Origin: Palleronia salina
Lineage (GTDB): Bacteria > Pseudomonadota > Alphaproteobacteria > Rhodobacterales > Rhodobacteraceae
NCBI RefSeq assembly: GCF_900141995.1
Contig: NZ_FQZA01000006.1
Location: forward strand, 120,169-184,168
Direction: 5' to 3'
DNA: 64,000 bases
How positions within the stretch are numbered: the stretch's first letter is position 1; the number at the start of each line of letters is the position of its first letter. The position numbers and the translations under genes were made by a program. Positions 25,547 through 34,075 of the stretch are shown here, piece after piece. Below the pieces are notes generated by a model. The model was not told where the DNA came from. It saw only the letters and a list, made by a program, of their open reading frames with translations, and searched no databases.

Positions 25547-26170
25547 TCAGCTGCGATCGATGCCGTTCGGAACGAGTTCCGATTTCATCCAGTGAATGTC
25601 TGACTGGACATGGCCCGCCCGGACATATTTGCCCATCCGCTCCGGCATCGAGCTTTCCGGAAATGCATCGGCCCACCGCGCGACGAAGCCTTCCTGGCGG
25701 TCCAGGTCCAGATCGCGCGCAAGGTCTTCGAACAGCGACGCCCGGTACGGACCACGACAAAGGGTCGGCACGGGGTGGATGCCCAGCTCCTCGAAGCGGG
25801 CCAGCGTGGGATCCCACGCTTGCACCCGGTCGTCGATGATCCACGCAAAGCCCAGGAAATACGACGGCAGCGCATCATAGGCCACGGAGTGCCTTGCGTG
25901 GGGATTCTCACCGATGATGCGCTCCCCTTCCGCAAGCTGAGGGGATATGCCCGCCGCGAATGCTTTCAGCCAATCTCGTGATGGGTGGTAGCGACTGTCG
26001 GGGCTCCGCGCATGCGTGCCCGCCGCATGGATGGTCGTATTCTCACCGTCCATCTTCTCCGTCACGACAAGATCGTCGACAGCCAACCCGTCAAGCGAGG
26101 ACATGACCTTGTCGTCGCTGGTCGCACCGGGCGAAATCGGAAGGTGGAAGGTGCGACCGTACTTTTTCAT
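25547..26170 (-). CDS. RNA ligase (T4 Rnl2-like, stand-alone)
   Basis: The 207-aa product carries the nucleotidyltransferase motifs of ATP-dependent RNA ligases in order: motif I EKMDGENTT with the adenylated lysine at residue 39, RIIGENPHARHSVAY (motif Ia/III region), FLGFAWIID (motif IIIa), EGFVAR (motif IV) and KYVR (motif V). It lacks an extra C-terminal domain, so it is a minimal ligase close to the Rnl2 group. Such enzymes seal 3'-OH/5'-phosphate RNA nicks, often in RNA repair. No end-healing kinase-phosphatase or HEN1 partner lies next to it, and the 394-base gap upstream holds no gene. Cellular target unknown. Confidence 0.82.
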   Translation of the reverse strand: MKKYGRTFHLPISPGATSDDKVMSSLDGLAVDDLVVTEKMDGENTTIHAAGTHARSPDSRYHPSRDWLKAFAAGISPQLAEGERIIGENPHARHSVAYDALPSYFLGFAWIIDDRVQAWDPTLARFEELGIHPVPTLCRGPYRASLFEDLARDLDLDRQEGFVARWADAFPESSMPERMGKYVRAGHVQSDIHWMKSELVPNGIDRS

Positions 26171-26564
26171 GCATCGGGGCTAGCACGCAGGCCGAGTTGC
26201 GAACAAGGTCGAGAGCGGCCCGGCGGCGGAGCACCGGAAGAAGAGCCTCCGGGTCTCGGTCCGATCGATCGGCACGGCTTCGCGCAGCTGTCTCTCGGCG
26301 CGCGGTCGGCCTTTTGGTTGAGCGGCAAGAAGGGCGCACCGGTCGGCCAGGCCTTCCCTGAAGCCGCGCCGCACAGGTCCGAAGGAACCTTCGACTTCGG
26401 CACCATGCAGGACGTTCGGCACGAAGCTGACCGGCGAATTTGTGCTTTTGAAAGGGCAAAGATTGAAAGGGCCCGAAGCGGACAGCGCGCTCCGGGCCCT
26501 TCGTTGCTCTGGATCATTGCGCCCGCGAAGGACTATTCCCTTCGCGGTTTCGCCATGTCGGCGA
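26171..26564. other. Non-coding gap upstream of the RNA ligase
   Basis: No gene is supported here. The gap holds the presumed promoter of the RNA ligase gene. Two hairpins lie at its right end and belong to the neighbouring iron-transport gene: AAGGGCCCG (26467-26475) with CGGGCCCTT (26493-26501), and GCGAAGG (26525-26531) with CCTTCGC (26539-26545). Confidence 0.5.
26467..26501 (-). terminator. Terminator after the ferric-iron binding protein gene
   Basis: A nine-base-pair stem with an 17-base loop lies about 65 bases beyond the minus-strand stop. On the transcript it is followed by CTTTCAAT. The loop is long, so termination is plausible rather than certain. Confidence 0.45.
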
Positions 26565-27566
26565 TCAGCCGTCGAAATCCACCCGCTCGACCATTTGCAG
26601 GGCCTGGGTGCGGTTTTCGGCGATGGCGTCCAGCGCGGTCAGGTCGGGGTTCAGGTCGCCCCATTCCTGCACCTGCTCGGTGGCCGGGGTGTCGGGATCG
26701 ACCGGGTACTCGTAGTTGTCGCGGGCGTAGACCGCCTGCGCCTCGGGCGAAGACAGGAACTCGATGAAGGCGCGCGCATCCTCGGGGTTGGGCGCGGATT
26801 TCGCCATGGCGACGCCCGAGATGTTCACGTGGGTGCCCGAGCCGTCTTCGAATTCAGGCATCTCGATCCGGACCGCGTTGGCCCATTCCTGCTGCTCTTC
26901 GTCCTCGAGCATCTTGCCCATGTAGTAGGTATTGCCCAGCGAGATGTCGCATTCGCCGGCCCAGATCGCGCGGACCTGCGCACGGTCGTTGCCCTGCGGC
27001 GCGCGCGCCAGGTTAGACTTCACGCCTTCCAGCCATTCCTCGGTCGCCTCGGCGCCGTTATGCTCGATCAGGGCCGAGATCAGGCCCAACGTGTAGACAT
27101 GCGTGCCCGAGCGGGTGCAGATGCGACCTTCCCATTTCGGGTCGGCCAGGTCCTCGTAAGTGGTGACCTCGTCCTCGCCCACGCGCTCCTTGCTGGCATA
27201 GACGATGCGCGCGCGGGTGGTCAGGCCGAACCAGTGGCCTTCGGAATCGCGCAGGCTTTCGGGAATGTTCTCGTTCAGCACCTCCGACTCGACCGGCTGG
27301 GTCACGCCGGCGTCCTTGGCATCGGCCAGGCGGCTGATGTCCACGGTCATGATCACGTCGGCGGGCGAGCGGTCGCCCTCGGCCTGCAGACGCTCGGTCA
27401 GGCCCTTGTCGATGAACGCGACGTTCGTTTCGATGCCGGTTTCCTCGGTGAAGGCGTCCAGCAGCGGCTGGATCAGCTCGGGCTGGCGGTAGGAGTAGAT
27501 GTTCACCTCGGCCATGGCGGGCAGGGCGGTCGCGGTCATGAGCGCGGCGAGGGTCAGGGAACGCAT
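26565..27566 (-). CDS. Fe(III) ABC transporter substrate-binding protein (FbpA/FutA family)
   Basis: The 333-aa product has a Sec signal (MRSLTLAALMTATALPAMA) and then the FbpA-like type II binding fold: VNIYSYRQPELIQPLLDAF, DVIMTVDISRLADAK and the tyrosine pair in LGNTYYMGKM, which ligates ferric iron in this family. It would deliver Fe(III) to a permease-ATPase pair, but neither lies next to it in the window. The promoter region contains inverted repeats that may bind an iron regulator. Confidence 0.88.
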   Translation of the reverse strand: MRSLTLAALMTATALPAMAEVNIYSYRQPELIQPLLDAFTEETGIETNVAFIDKGLTERLQAEGDRSPADVIMTVDISRLADAKDAGVTQPVESEVLNENIPESLRDSEGHWFGLTTRARIVYASKERVGEDEVTTYEDLADPKWEGRICTRSGTHVYTLGLISALIEHNGAEATEEWLEGVKSNLARAPQGNDRAQVRAIWAGECDISLGNTYYMGKMLEDEEQQEWANAVRIEMPEFEDGSGTHVNISGVAMAKSAPNPEDARAFIEFLSSPEAQAVYARDNYEYPVDPDTPATEQVQEWGDLNPDLTALDAIAENRTQALQMVERVDFDG

Positions 27567-27588
27567 GGAGTCCTCCGGGTTTGCGTTG

Positions 27589-27626
27589 GTATCGATACGC
27601 CCGATAAATCCGACCTTTTCTATCGG
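27589..27626. promoter_or_regulatory. Palindromes upstream of the iron-binding protein gene
   Basis: GTATCGATAC (27589-27598) is a perfect ten-base palindrome 23 bases upstream of the start. CCGATA (27601-27606) and TATCGG (27621-27626) form a second inverted repeat. They are candidates for an iron-responsive regulator; neither is a clear Fur box. Confidence 0.4.
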
Positions 27627-27658
27627 GTCAATAGCCGATCAAACTTGTCAGAATATTT

Positions 27659-28462
27659 TCATCCCCGCGACTCGGCCCGCTTGGCCGCGACCCAGAGCGC
27701 TTCCATCTCGTCCAGGTCGGCGGCGGCGGGGCTGCTGCCGCGCGCGGCCAGCTCGGCTTCGATATGGGCGAAGCGGCGGGTGAACTTGTCATTGGTGCCG
27801 CGCAGGGCGGCCTCGGGATCGACGCCCAGGTGCCGGGCCAGGTTGGCCAGCGCGAACAGCAGGTCGCCCATCTCGTCCGCGATCTTCTCGGGCGACAGCG
27901 TATCGCGCGCCTCGGCCAGCTCGGCGGCCTCCTCGGCGATCTTGGCGGCCACCTGGTCCGTCTCGGGCCAGTCGAAGCCCACGCGGGCGGCGCGCTTCTG
28001 CAGCTTTTCGGCGCGGGTCAGCGCGGGCAGGCCCAGCGCCACGCCCTCCAGCACGCCGGCGGACCCGCGCTCGCGCGCCTTGGCGGCTTCCCAGTCGGCG
28101 GTCTGCTGGGTCGCGGACTTGTCGCGGCTTTCGTCCCCGAAGACATGGGGATGGCGGTCGATCATCTTGGCGGTGATGCCCGCGATCACGTCGTCCAGGT
28201 CGAAATGCCCGGCCTCCTCGGCCATCTGCGCGTGGTAGACCGACTGGAACAGCAGATCGCCCAGCTCGCCCCTGAGCTCGTCCATGGCGCCGCGCTGGAT
28301 GGCATCGGCCACCTCGTAGGCTTCCTCGATCGTGTAGGGCGCGATCGAGGCGAAATCCTGCTCGAGATCCCAGGGGCATCCACGCTCGGGATCGCGCAGC
28401 CGCGCCATGACCGCGCGCAGGCGGGGCAGGCCGTCGGGCATGTCGTGGATCGGATCGGCCAT
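27659..28462 (-). CDS. mazG: Nucleoside triphosphate pyrophosphohydrolase
   Basis: The 267-aa protein has two MazG domains. The first contains CPWDLEQDFASIAPYTIEEA and ELGDLLFQSVYHA, the second EEAAELAEARDTL and DEMGDLLFALANLAR. The EExxE-type acidic helices bind magnesium and hydrolyse NTPs to NMP and pyrophosphate, a housecleaning role. The length matches E. coli MazG. It starts at MADPIHDMPDGLP, since the reading frame upstream belongs to the antisense of the divergent peptidase gene. Confidence 0.92.
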   Translation of the reverse strand: MADPIHDMPDGLPRLRAVMARLRDPERGCPWDLEQDFASIAPYTIEEAYEVADAIQRGAMDELRGELGDLLFQSVYHAQMAEEAGHFDLDDVIAGITAKMIDRHPHVFGDESRDKSATQQTADWEAAKARERGSAGVLEGVALGLPALTRAEKLQKRAARVGFDWPETDQVAAKIAEEAAELAEARDTLSPEKIADEMGDLLFALANLARHLGVDPEAALRGTNDKFTRRFAHIEAELAARGSSPAAADLDEMEALWVAAKRAESRG

Positions 28463-28528
28463 TGCGAAGCGCCTTCCTTTGGGGGCATTACGGGCCCGAC
28501 CGAACCTCATACCCGAAGAAGTGTCCAG

Positions 28529-29716
28529 ATGCCTGTCCTGAACCGGATCGCCGCCTTTGCCGATGACATGGCCAAGTGGCGCCAGCACCTCCATCGCAAC
28601 CCCGAGCTGGGGTTCGAGTGCCACCGCACCGGCCATTTCGTGGCCGAGCGGCTGCGCGAGATCGGGGTGGACGAGCTGCACGAGGGCATCGCCCAGACCG
28701 GCGTGGTCGCGATCATCAACGGCCGCGCGCCGGGCCCGACCATCGGATTGCGGGCGGACATGGACGCGCTGCCCATGCCCGAGGAGTCGGGCGCAGACTA
28801 TGCCTCGGTCATCCCGGGCCGTGCCCATGCCTGCGGCCATGACGGCCACACCACCATGCTTCTGGGCGCCGCGCGCTACCTGGCCGAGACGCGCAATTTC
28901 GCGGGCCGGGTCGCGCTGCTGTTCCAGCCCGCGGAAGAGGGCGGCGGCGGCGGCCGGGTCATGGTCGAGGAAGGCGTGATGGAGCGGTTCGAGATCGCCG
29001 AGGTCTATGCCCTGCACAACGCCCCGCAGCACGAATTCGGCCATTTCCACACCTCGCCCGGTCCGATCATGGCCGCGGTGGACGAATTCGCCATCACGGT
29101 GCGCGGCAACGGCGGTCACGCCGCCTGGCCGCAGACCTGCATCGACCCGATCCCGGCGGCGGTGGCGCTGGCCCAGGGGTTCGACACGATCGTGTCGCGC
29201 AACGCCGACCCGCTGGACCGGCTGGTGGTGTCGGTCACCCAGATCCATGCGGGCACCGCGTTCAACGTCATCCCCGGCACCGCCACCGTCGGCGGCACCG
29301 TGCGCACCTTCACCGACGCCATGCGCGAACTGGCCGAGCGGCGCATCCGCGAGATCGGCAAGGGGATCGAGGCGATGTTCGGTGTCGGGGTCGAGGTCGA
29401 GTATATCCGCGACTATCCCGCCACGGTGAACCACGCCGACCAGGCGATGCTGGCCGCGGACGTGGCCGCCGACGTGGTGGGCGCCGCGCGGGTCGAGCGG
29501 GACACGCGCCCCTCCATGGGCGCCGAGGACTTCGCCTACATGCTCGAGGCGCGGCCGGGCGCCTACCTGAACCTCGGGATGGGCGGCGGGCCGCTCTGTC
29601 ACAACCCCGCCTTCGATTTCAAGGACGAGCTGTCGCCCATCGGCGCCAGTTTCTTCGCCCGGCTGGTCGAGATGCGCCAGCCGCTGGCCGGGACAGCGAA
29701 AGGAGAAGCCGCATGA
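28529..29716 (+). CDS. M20 family amidohydrolase (hippurate hydrolase-like)
   Basis: The 395-aa metallopeptidase has MAKWRQHLHRNPELGFEC, GLRADMDALPM, HACGHDGHTTMLLGAA with the metal ligands, LFQPAEEGGGGGRVM and the C-terminal histidine segment in MGGGPLCHNPAFDF. This set is typical of M20D N-acyl-amino-acid hydrolases such as HipO or YxeP. Typical substrates are N-acylated amino acids, but the exact one is unknown. The start MPVLNRIAAF is set by the gap to divergent mazG. It overlaps the following DUF1499 gene by four bases. Confidence 0.9.
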   Translation: MPVLNRIAAFADDMAKWRQHLHRNPELGFECHRTGHFVAERLREIGVDELHEGIAQTGVVAIINGRAPGPTIGLRADMDALPMPEESGADYASVIPGRAHACGHDGHTTMLLGAARYLAETRNFAGRVALLFQPAEEGGGGGRVMVEEGVMERFEIAEVYALHNAPQHEFGHFHTSPGPIMAAVDEFAITVRGNGGHAAWPQTCIDPIPAAVALAQGFDTIVSRNADPLDRLVVSVTQIHAGTAFNVIPGTATVGGTVRTFTDAMRELAERRIREIGKGIEAMFGVGVEVEYIRDYPATVNHADQAMLAADVAADVVGAARVERDTRPSMGAEDFAYMLEARPGAYLNLGMGGGPLCHNPAFDFKDELSPIGASFFARLVEMRQPLAGTAKGEAA

Positions 29717-30132
29717 AATGGGTATTGATCGTCCTTGTCCTGATCGTGCTCGCGGTGCTGGCCGCCGCGATCTTCATCCGGTCGCGCCCGGTGCCGCAAT
29801 CCGCGCTGGACTTTCCGCAAGTCACGCGCGGGGCGGGGGACGACACCCGGCAGTCGGGCTTCACCGCCGTGCGCACGCCCGATGATCCGGAGGCCGCCGT
29901 GCTGCGCCTTCTGGACGCCGCCCGCGACACCCCGCGCACCGATATCGTGCTGAACGAGCCCTATCGTTTCGTCGCCGTCACCCGGTCGCTGGTCATGGGC
30001 TTTCCCGACGTGGCCCATGTCTGGGCCGATGGCGACCGCGTCATCGTCACGTCGTCCCTGGTCATGGGGAAGTACGATTTCGGCAAGAACCAGGAGCGTA
30101 TGCGCGGCTGGCTGGAGGCGGCGCAGCTCTAG
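29713..30132 (+). CDS. DUF1499 family membrane-anchored protein
   Basis: The 139-aa product has one N-terminal membrane span (WVLIVLVLIVLAVLAAAIFI) and a soluble domain with VPQSALDFPQVT and SLVMGFPDVAHVWADGDRVI, the DUF1499 signature. The domain's function is unknown. It is translationally coupled to the M20 amidohydrolase and converges with the next gene, overlapping it tail to tail by four bases. Confidence 0.8.
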   Translation: MKWVLIVLVLIVLAVLAAAIFIRSRPVPQSALDFPQVTRGAGDDTRQSGFTAVRTPDDPEAAVLRLLDAARDTPRTDIVLNEPYRFVAVTRSLVMGFPDVAHVWADGDRVIVTSSLVMGKYDFGKNQERMRGWLEAAQL

Positions 30133-30347
30133 CTGCTGAGGCAGCCGGCGGAAACCTCGCGCCACATGGGCACGTTCAGCGACATCTCGCAGCGGGCCAT
30201 GAACTCGCGCCCGCCCACGCTGAGGCAGACCGACTGGCCCATTTCCACCCGCGCGCCATCCGCATCCGTGCAGTAGCAGTCGACGCCTTTCGCGTCCTGC
30301 GCTACGGCCGCCGTCGTCATCGCAAGGGTGAGCCAGATCCATCGCAT
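30129..30347 (-). CDS. Small secreted cysteine-rich protein
   Basis: The 72-aa product starts with a Sec signal (MRWIWLTLAMTTAAVAQ) and a mature part of about 55 residues with five cysteines (CYCTDADGAR, QSVCLSV, ARCEM, AGCLSS), suggesting disulfides in the periplasm. It resembles short hypothetical proteins found beside prfA in rhodobacteria. No function is known. It diverges from prfA and converges on the DUF1499 gene. Confidence 0.7.
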   Translation of the reverse strand: MRWIWLTLAMTTAAVAQDAKGVDCYCTDADGARVEMGQSVCLSVGGREFMARCEMSLNVPMWREVSAGCLSS

Positions 30348-30413
30348 GGGTGGCAGGATACCACGCGTGGGTGGCCTTGACCAAGCGCGGGCTTTGCGGG
30401 ATTGATCGCCGCC

Positions 30414-31463
30414 ATGGTGCCCCTCGACCGCCTTGCCCAGATCACCGACAGGTTCGAATATCTAGAAGCCGCCATGTCCGATGGCAGCGGCGATATCGCC
30501 GCCCTGGGCCGCGAATACGCCGAGCTGCGTCCCGTGGTGTCCGAGATCCGCGAGTATCGCGCAACGCTCGACGCCATCGCCGAGGCCGAGGCAATGCTGG
30601 ACGACCCCGAGATGCGCGAACTGGCCGAGGACGAGCTCCCGCTGCTGCGCGAACGGTTGCCGGAGCTCGAGGAGAACCTGCGCATCGCGCTGTTGCCGAG
30701 GGACGCCGCCGACGCCCGCCCGGCGATCCTGGAAATCCGGCCCGGCACCGGCGGGGAAGAGGCGGCCCTGTTCGCCGCCGATCTCATGCGGATGTACCAG
30801 CGTTTCGCCGAGGCACAGGGCTGGCGGTTCGAGATCGCCGAAATGGCCGAGACCGAGCTGGGCGGACTGAAGGAACTGGTCGCCAACGTGCAGGGCGACG
30901 GCGTCTTCGCGCGGCTGAAGTTCGAATCGGGCGTGCACCGGGTGCAGCGCGTTCCCGCGACCGAGTCTGGCGGGCGCATCCACACCTCGGCCGCGACGGT
31001 CGCCGTCCTGCCCGAAGCGCAGGAGGTCGACATCCACATCGACCCGGCCGACCTGCGCATCGACACCATGCGCGCCTCGGGTGCGGGCGGGCAGCACGTC
31101 AACACCACCGACAGCGCGGTCCGCATTACCCACCTTCCCACGGGCATCGTGGTGACCAGCAGCGAGAAATCCCAGCACCGCAACCGCGAGATCGCCCTGC
31201 AGGTGCTGCGCGCGCGGCTCTACGACGCCGAACGCCAGCGCGCGGATTCGGAACGGGCGGGCGCGCGCAAGGCGCAGGTGGGCAGCGGCGACCGGTCCGA
31301 GCGGATCCGCACCTACAACTTCCCGCAGGGCAGGCTGACGGATCACCGGATCAACCTGACGCTCTACAAGCTCGACCAGGTGATGCAGGGCGACCTGGGC
31401 GAGGTCGTCGACGCGCTGGTGGCCGAGGATCAGGCCGCGCGGCTGGCCGAACTGGACGCATGA
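30414..31463 (+). CDS. prfA: Peptide chain release factor 1
   Basis: The 349-aa factor reads UAA and UAG stop codons. It has [20 protein letters not shown], the RF1-type anticodon-like tripeptide PAT ([20 protein letters not shown]) and the universal GGQ at residues 225-227 ([16 protein letters not shown]). The glutamine is methylated by PrmC, encoded next. The ATG at 30414 is preferred over an upstream TTG. Its stop overlaps the prmC start. Confidence 0.95.
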   Translation: MVPLDRLAQITDRFEYLEAAMSDGSGDIAALGREYAELRPVVSEIREYRATLDAIAEAEAMLDDPEMRELAEDELPLLRERLPELEENLRIALLPRDAADARPAILEIRPGTGGEEAALFAADLMRMYQRFAEAQGWRFEIAEMAETELGGLKELVANVQGDGVFARLKFESGVHRVQRVPATESGGRIHTSAATVAVLPEAQEVDIHIDPADLRIDTMRASGAGGQHVNTTDSAVRITHLPTGIVVTSSEKSQHRNREIALQVLRARLYDAERQRADSERAGARKAQVGSGDRSERIRTYNFPQGRLTDHRINLTLYKLDQVMQGDLGEVVDALVAEDQAARLAELDA

Positions 31464-32254
31464 GCCGCCACGGGGCGTTCCTGGACAGGCTGCGCGCTGC
31501 CGGCGTTCCCGATCCGGCGGGCGATCTGCGGCGGCTGACCGACTGGGCCTTCGCGGGCCTCGACGACACCGCGCCCGAGGGGCTGGCGCGGCTGGAAGAG
31601 GCCGTGAACCGTCGCGCCGCGCGTGAACCGGTGTCGAAGATCAAGGGCCTGCGCGCCTTCTGGAAGCACGAGTTCGAGGTGACGCGCGACACGCTGGACC
31701 CGCGCCCGGATACAGAATCGCTGGTGGAACAGGCGCTTGCGGCGCCGTTCTCGCGGGTGCTGGACCTGGGCACCGGGACGGGCTGCATCGCGATTTCGCT
31801 TCTGTCCGAGCGGCCGGATGCCGTTGGCGTGGCCACGGATACCAGCGACGCGGCATTGGCCGTGGCCGCCCGCAACGCGGCGCGCATCGGCGTCGAAGAT
31901 CGGCTGAAGCTGATCCGCGCCGACTGGTTCGATGGCGTGGACGACCGCTTCGACCTCGTCGTGTCGAATCCGCCCTATATCACGCCGGCCGAAATGGCGG
32001 CGCTGGATCCCGAGGTGGCGCAGTTCGACCCGGCCGAGGCCCTGACCCCGGGCGGCGACGGCCTGCACGCCTACCGCGCCATCGCGGCGGGCGCGCCCGG
32101 ACATCTGGCTGCCGGCGGCCGGCTGTTTTTGGAGATCGGGTGGAAACAATCCGACGCGGTGCGCGAGATCGTTGCCGGTGCGGGGTTCGTGGATATCGTC
32201 TGTCACCGGGATCTCGGCGGGCGAGACCGTGTCATATCGGCCGTTAGACGCTGA
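31460..32254 (+). CDS. prmC: Release factor glutamine methyltransferase
   Basis: The 264-aa enzyme methylates the GGQ glutamine of RF1 and RF2. It has an N-terminal helical domain, [30 protein letters not shown], the SAM motif [16 protein letters not shown] and the catalytic NPPY ([13 protein letters not shown]). It overlaps prfA by four bases, the conserved prfA-prmC pair of substrate and modifier. Confidence 0.95.
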   Translation: MSRHGAFLDRLRAAGVPDPAGDLRRLTDWAFAGLDDTAPEGLARLEEAVNRRAAREPVSKIKGLRAFWKHEFEVTRDTLDPRPDTESLVEQALAAPFSRVLDLGTGTGCIAISLLSERPDAVGVATDTSDAALAVAARNAARIGVEDRLKLIRADWFDGVDDRFDLVVSNPPYITPAEMAALDPEVAQFDPAEALTPGGDGLHAYRAIAAGAPGHLAAGGRLFLEIGWKQSDAVREIVAGAGFVDIVCHRDLGGRDRVISAVRR

Positions 32255-32466
32255 AGTCCTGTCGATTTCGACCCAAATCCCGACTTTCGGCTTGTCAACG
32301 CGGACGTGGCATGGTCTGTCGAAGGGAACAGGCAAGGGATCGGTCGATCGATCCCGCCTGACATTGCCAATACATGAGACGCCCCCCTGCGTTCGCATCA
32401 TCCAAGCGAGCGGATCAGCTTGAAGCCGGGGCCGGGCGCGTCACACAAGGCCGGATACATCACTTT

Positions 32467-33144
32467 ATGCGCTCTTCGAACAAACGCTCGCGGTCCAAGA
32501 ACAACCGCAACCGTCAGCCCTCGGGCGGCAATATCGTCAACCGGGTCTTCGACAGCTCGGGCCCCGAGGGCAAGGTGCGCGGCACGCCGCAGCAGATCAT
32601 CGACAAGTACAACCAGCTGACCCGCGACGCGCAGCTGTCGGGTGACCGCGTGGCGGCCGAGAACTTCGCCCAGCACGCCGAGCACTATACCCGGATGCTG
32701 GCCGAGGCTCAGCGCGAGATCGAGGCCAAGCGCGAGCAGCACGAGCAGCGTCAGCAGAACAACAGCAACCAGAACAACAACCAGAATCAGTCGTCGAACA
32801 ACCAGAACCAGCAGGGCGGTCAGCCCCAGCAGGGCGGGCAGGATGACGGCGGCAAGGGCGACCAGTCCGTCCAGGACAACAGCCAGCAAGCCGACCAGTC
32901 GGGGGGCCAGCAGGCAGGTGACGGCCAGGACGATGGCCAGCAGCGCAAGCCGCGCAACCGCCGCAAGCCGGTGCAGCGCGACACGGACGTGATCGATACC
33001 AAGGACGGCGACGACGAGGATAACCTGGTCGAAACCCCCGAGAACGCCCCCAAGCCCAAGCGGACCCGCAAGCCGCGCCAGAAAGCGGCGGACACCGCCG
33101 CCGAGGGTGGCCAGGGCGACGGCGCCGACACGGCCGCCGAATAG
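32467..33144 (+). CDS. DUF4167 protein with Q/N-rich low-complexity region
   Basis: The 225-aa product starts MRSSNKRSRSKNNRNRQPSG, a basic segment suited to nucleic acid binding. A short conserved domain follows (IVNRVFDSSGPEGKVRGTPQ and YNQLTRDAQLSGDRVAAEN), which matches the DUF4167 pattern found beside prfA-prmC across Alphaproteobacteria. Residues about 93-170 are a run rich in Gln, Asn, Gly and Asp, and the tail alternates acidic and Lys/Arg-Lys-Pro-rich parts. The function is unknown; RNA or ribosome association is inferred from the basic ends and the neighbours. Confidence 0.88.
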   Translation: MRSSNKRSRSKNNRNRQPSGGNIVNRVFDSSGPEGKVRGTPQQIIDKYNQLTRDAQLSGDRVAAENFAQHAEHYTRMLAEAQREIEAKREQHEQRQQNNSNQNNNQNQSSNNQNQQGGQPQQGGQDDGGKGDQSVQDNSQQADQSGGQQAGDGQDDGQQRKPRNRRKPVQRDTDVIDTKDGDDEDNLVETPENAPKPKRTRKPRQKAADTAAEGGQGDGADTAAE

Positions 33145-33147
33145 AGC

Positions 33148-33999
33148 TCAGCCGTCGCGCGCCGTGTCGAGCGCGCGGGCCAGGGCGCAGAATTCTTCCA
33201 GCGATAGCTCCTCGGCCCGGCGGGTCGGGGCGATGCCCACGCCGGTCAGCACGTCCTCGATCGCCGGGTGCATCGGCTTCAGCGACGCGCGCAGCATCTT
33301 GCGCCGTTGCCCGAACGCGCGGGCCGTCAGGGCGAACAGCGTTGCCGCCCGCGCCGGGTAGCGGGGCGTCTCGCGCGCCGTCAGGTGCACCACGGCGGAC
33401 CGGATCTTGGGCGGTGGGGTGAAGGCCCCGGGCGGCAGCTCCATCACGATCCGCGCGTCGCTGCGCCACTGGGCCAGCACCGCCAGGCGGCCATAGGTCT
33501 TGGTGCCGGGCTGGGCCACGATGCGCTGTGCGACCTCTTTCTGGAACATGAGCGTGAGCGAGGTCCAGAAGGGCGGCCAGTCCGGCGGGTCGAGCCAGCG
33601 GGTCAGAAGCTCGGTTCCGACGTTGTAGGGCAGGTTCGCCACGATCCGCACCGGCGGCGCCAGGTGCGTGAGCGGATCGATCTCGAGCGCGTCGGCATTC
33701 AGCACCTCGAGCCGCCCGGGGTAGGCCGCCGCGATCTCGGCCAGCGCGGGCAGGCAGCGCGCGTCCTTTTCCACCGCCAGGACCCGGCGCGCGCCCTCGG
33801 CCAGCAGGCCCCGGGTCAGACCGCCGGGGCCGGGGCCGATCTCCAGGATGTCCGATTGGCCCAGGTCGCCCGCCTGCCGCGCGATCTTGGCGGTCAGGTT
33901 CAGGTCCAGCAGGAAGTTCTGGCCGAGCGCCTTCCGGGCCGACAGGCCGTGCGTGGCGATCACCTGCCGCAGCGGGGGAAGGTCGTCGATGCCGCTCAT
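33148..33999 (-). CDS. rsmA: 16S rRNA (adenine1518/1519-N6,N6)-dimethyltransferase
   Basis: The 283-aa enzyme (KsgA) dimethylates two adenines near the 3' end of 16S rRNA late in 30S assembly. It has [18 protein letters not shown], the SAM motif [16 protein letters not shown], the catalytic NLPY ([13 protein letters not shown]) and [10 protein letters not shown]. The start at 33999 is chosen because GGTGA lies upstream; an ATG four codons earlier has no ribosome binding site. It is the last gene of the lptF-lptG-lptD-surA-pdxA-rsmA run, after a repeat element. Confidence 0.93.
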   Translation of the reverse strand: MSGIDDLPPLRQVIATHGLSARKALGQNFLLDLNLTAKIARQAGDLGQSDILEIGPGPGGLTRGLLAEGARRVLAVEKDARCLPALAEIAAAYPGRLEVLNADALEIDPLTHLAPPVRIVANLPYNVGTELLTRWLDPPDWPPFWTSLTLMFQKEVAQRIVAQPGTKTYGRLAVLAQWRSDARIVMELPPGAFTPPPKIRSAVVHLTARETPRYPARAATLFALTARAFGQRRKMLRASLKPMHPAIEDVLTGVGIAPTRRAEELSLEEFCALARALDTARDG

Positions 34000-34011
34000 G
34001 CCGTCACCCAT

Positions 34012-34075
34012 CGAGGGGCGCTGCCCCGCGCGGGCAAGCCGCGCCCCCGAGGTATTTGGAGAAAGATGAAGCTAT
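34012..34075 (-). repeat. Intergenic repeat element, copy 1 (between pdxA and rsmA)
   Basis: On the transcribed strand a conserved box (CTTCATCTTTCTCCAAATAC, then CTCGGGGG) is followed by a GC-rich segment able to fold into a hairpin. A second copy lies at 57803-57864 in the same context, between two co-directional genes. Similar boxes recur between genes of roseobacters from memory, but this was not checked. It could be a processing site, attenuator or RNA-stability element. Confidence 0.65.

Noticed and set aside
27659..29602. A 647-codon minus-strand frame running through the M20 amidohydrolase into mazG
   Set aside because: Only the last 267 codons are MazG; the rest is the antisense of the amidohydrolase gene, with arginine- and histidine-rich noise typical of GC-rich shadows.
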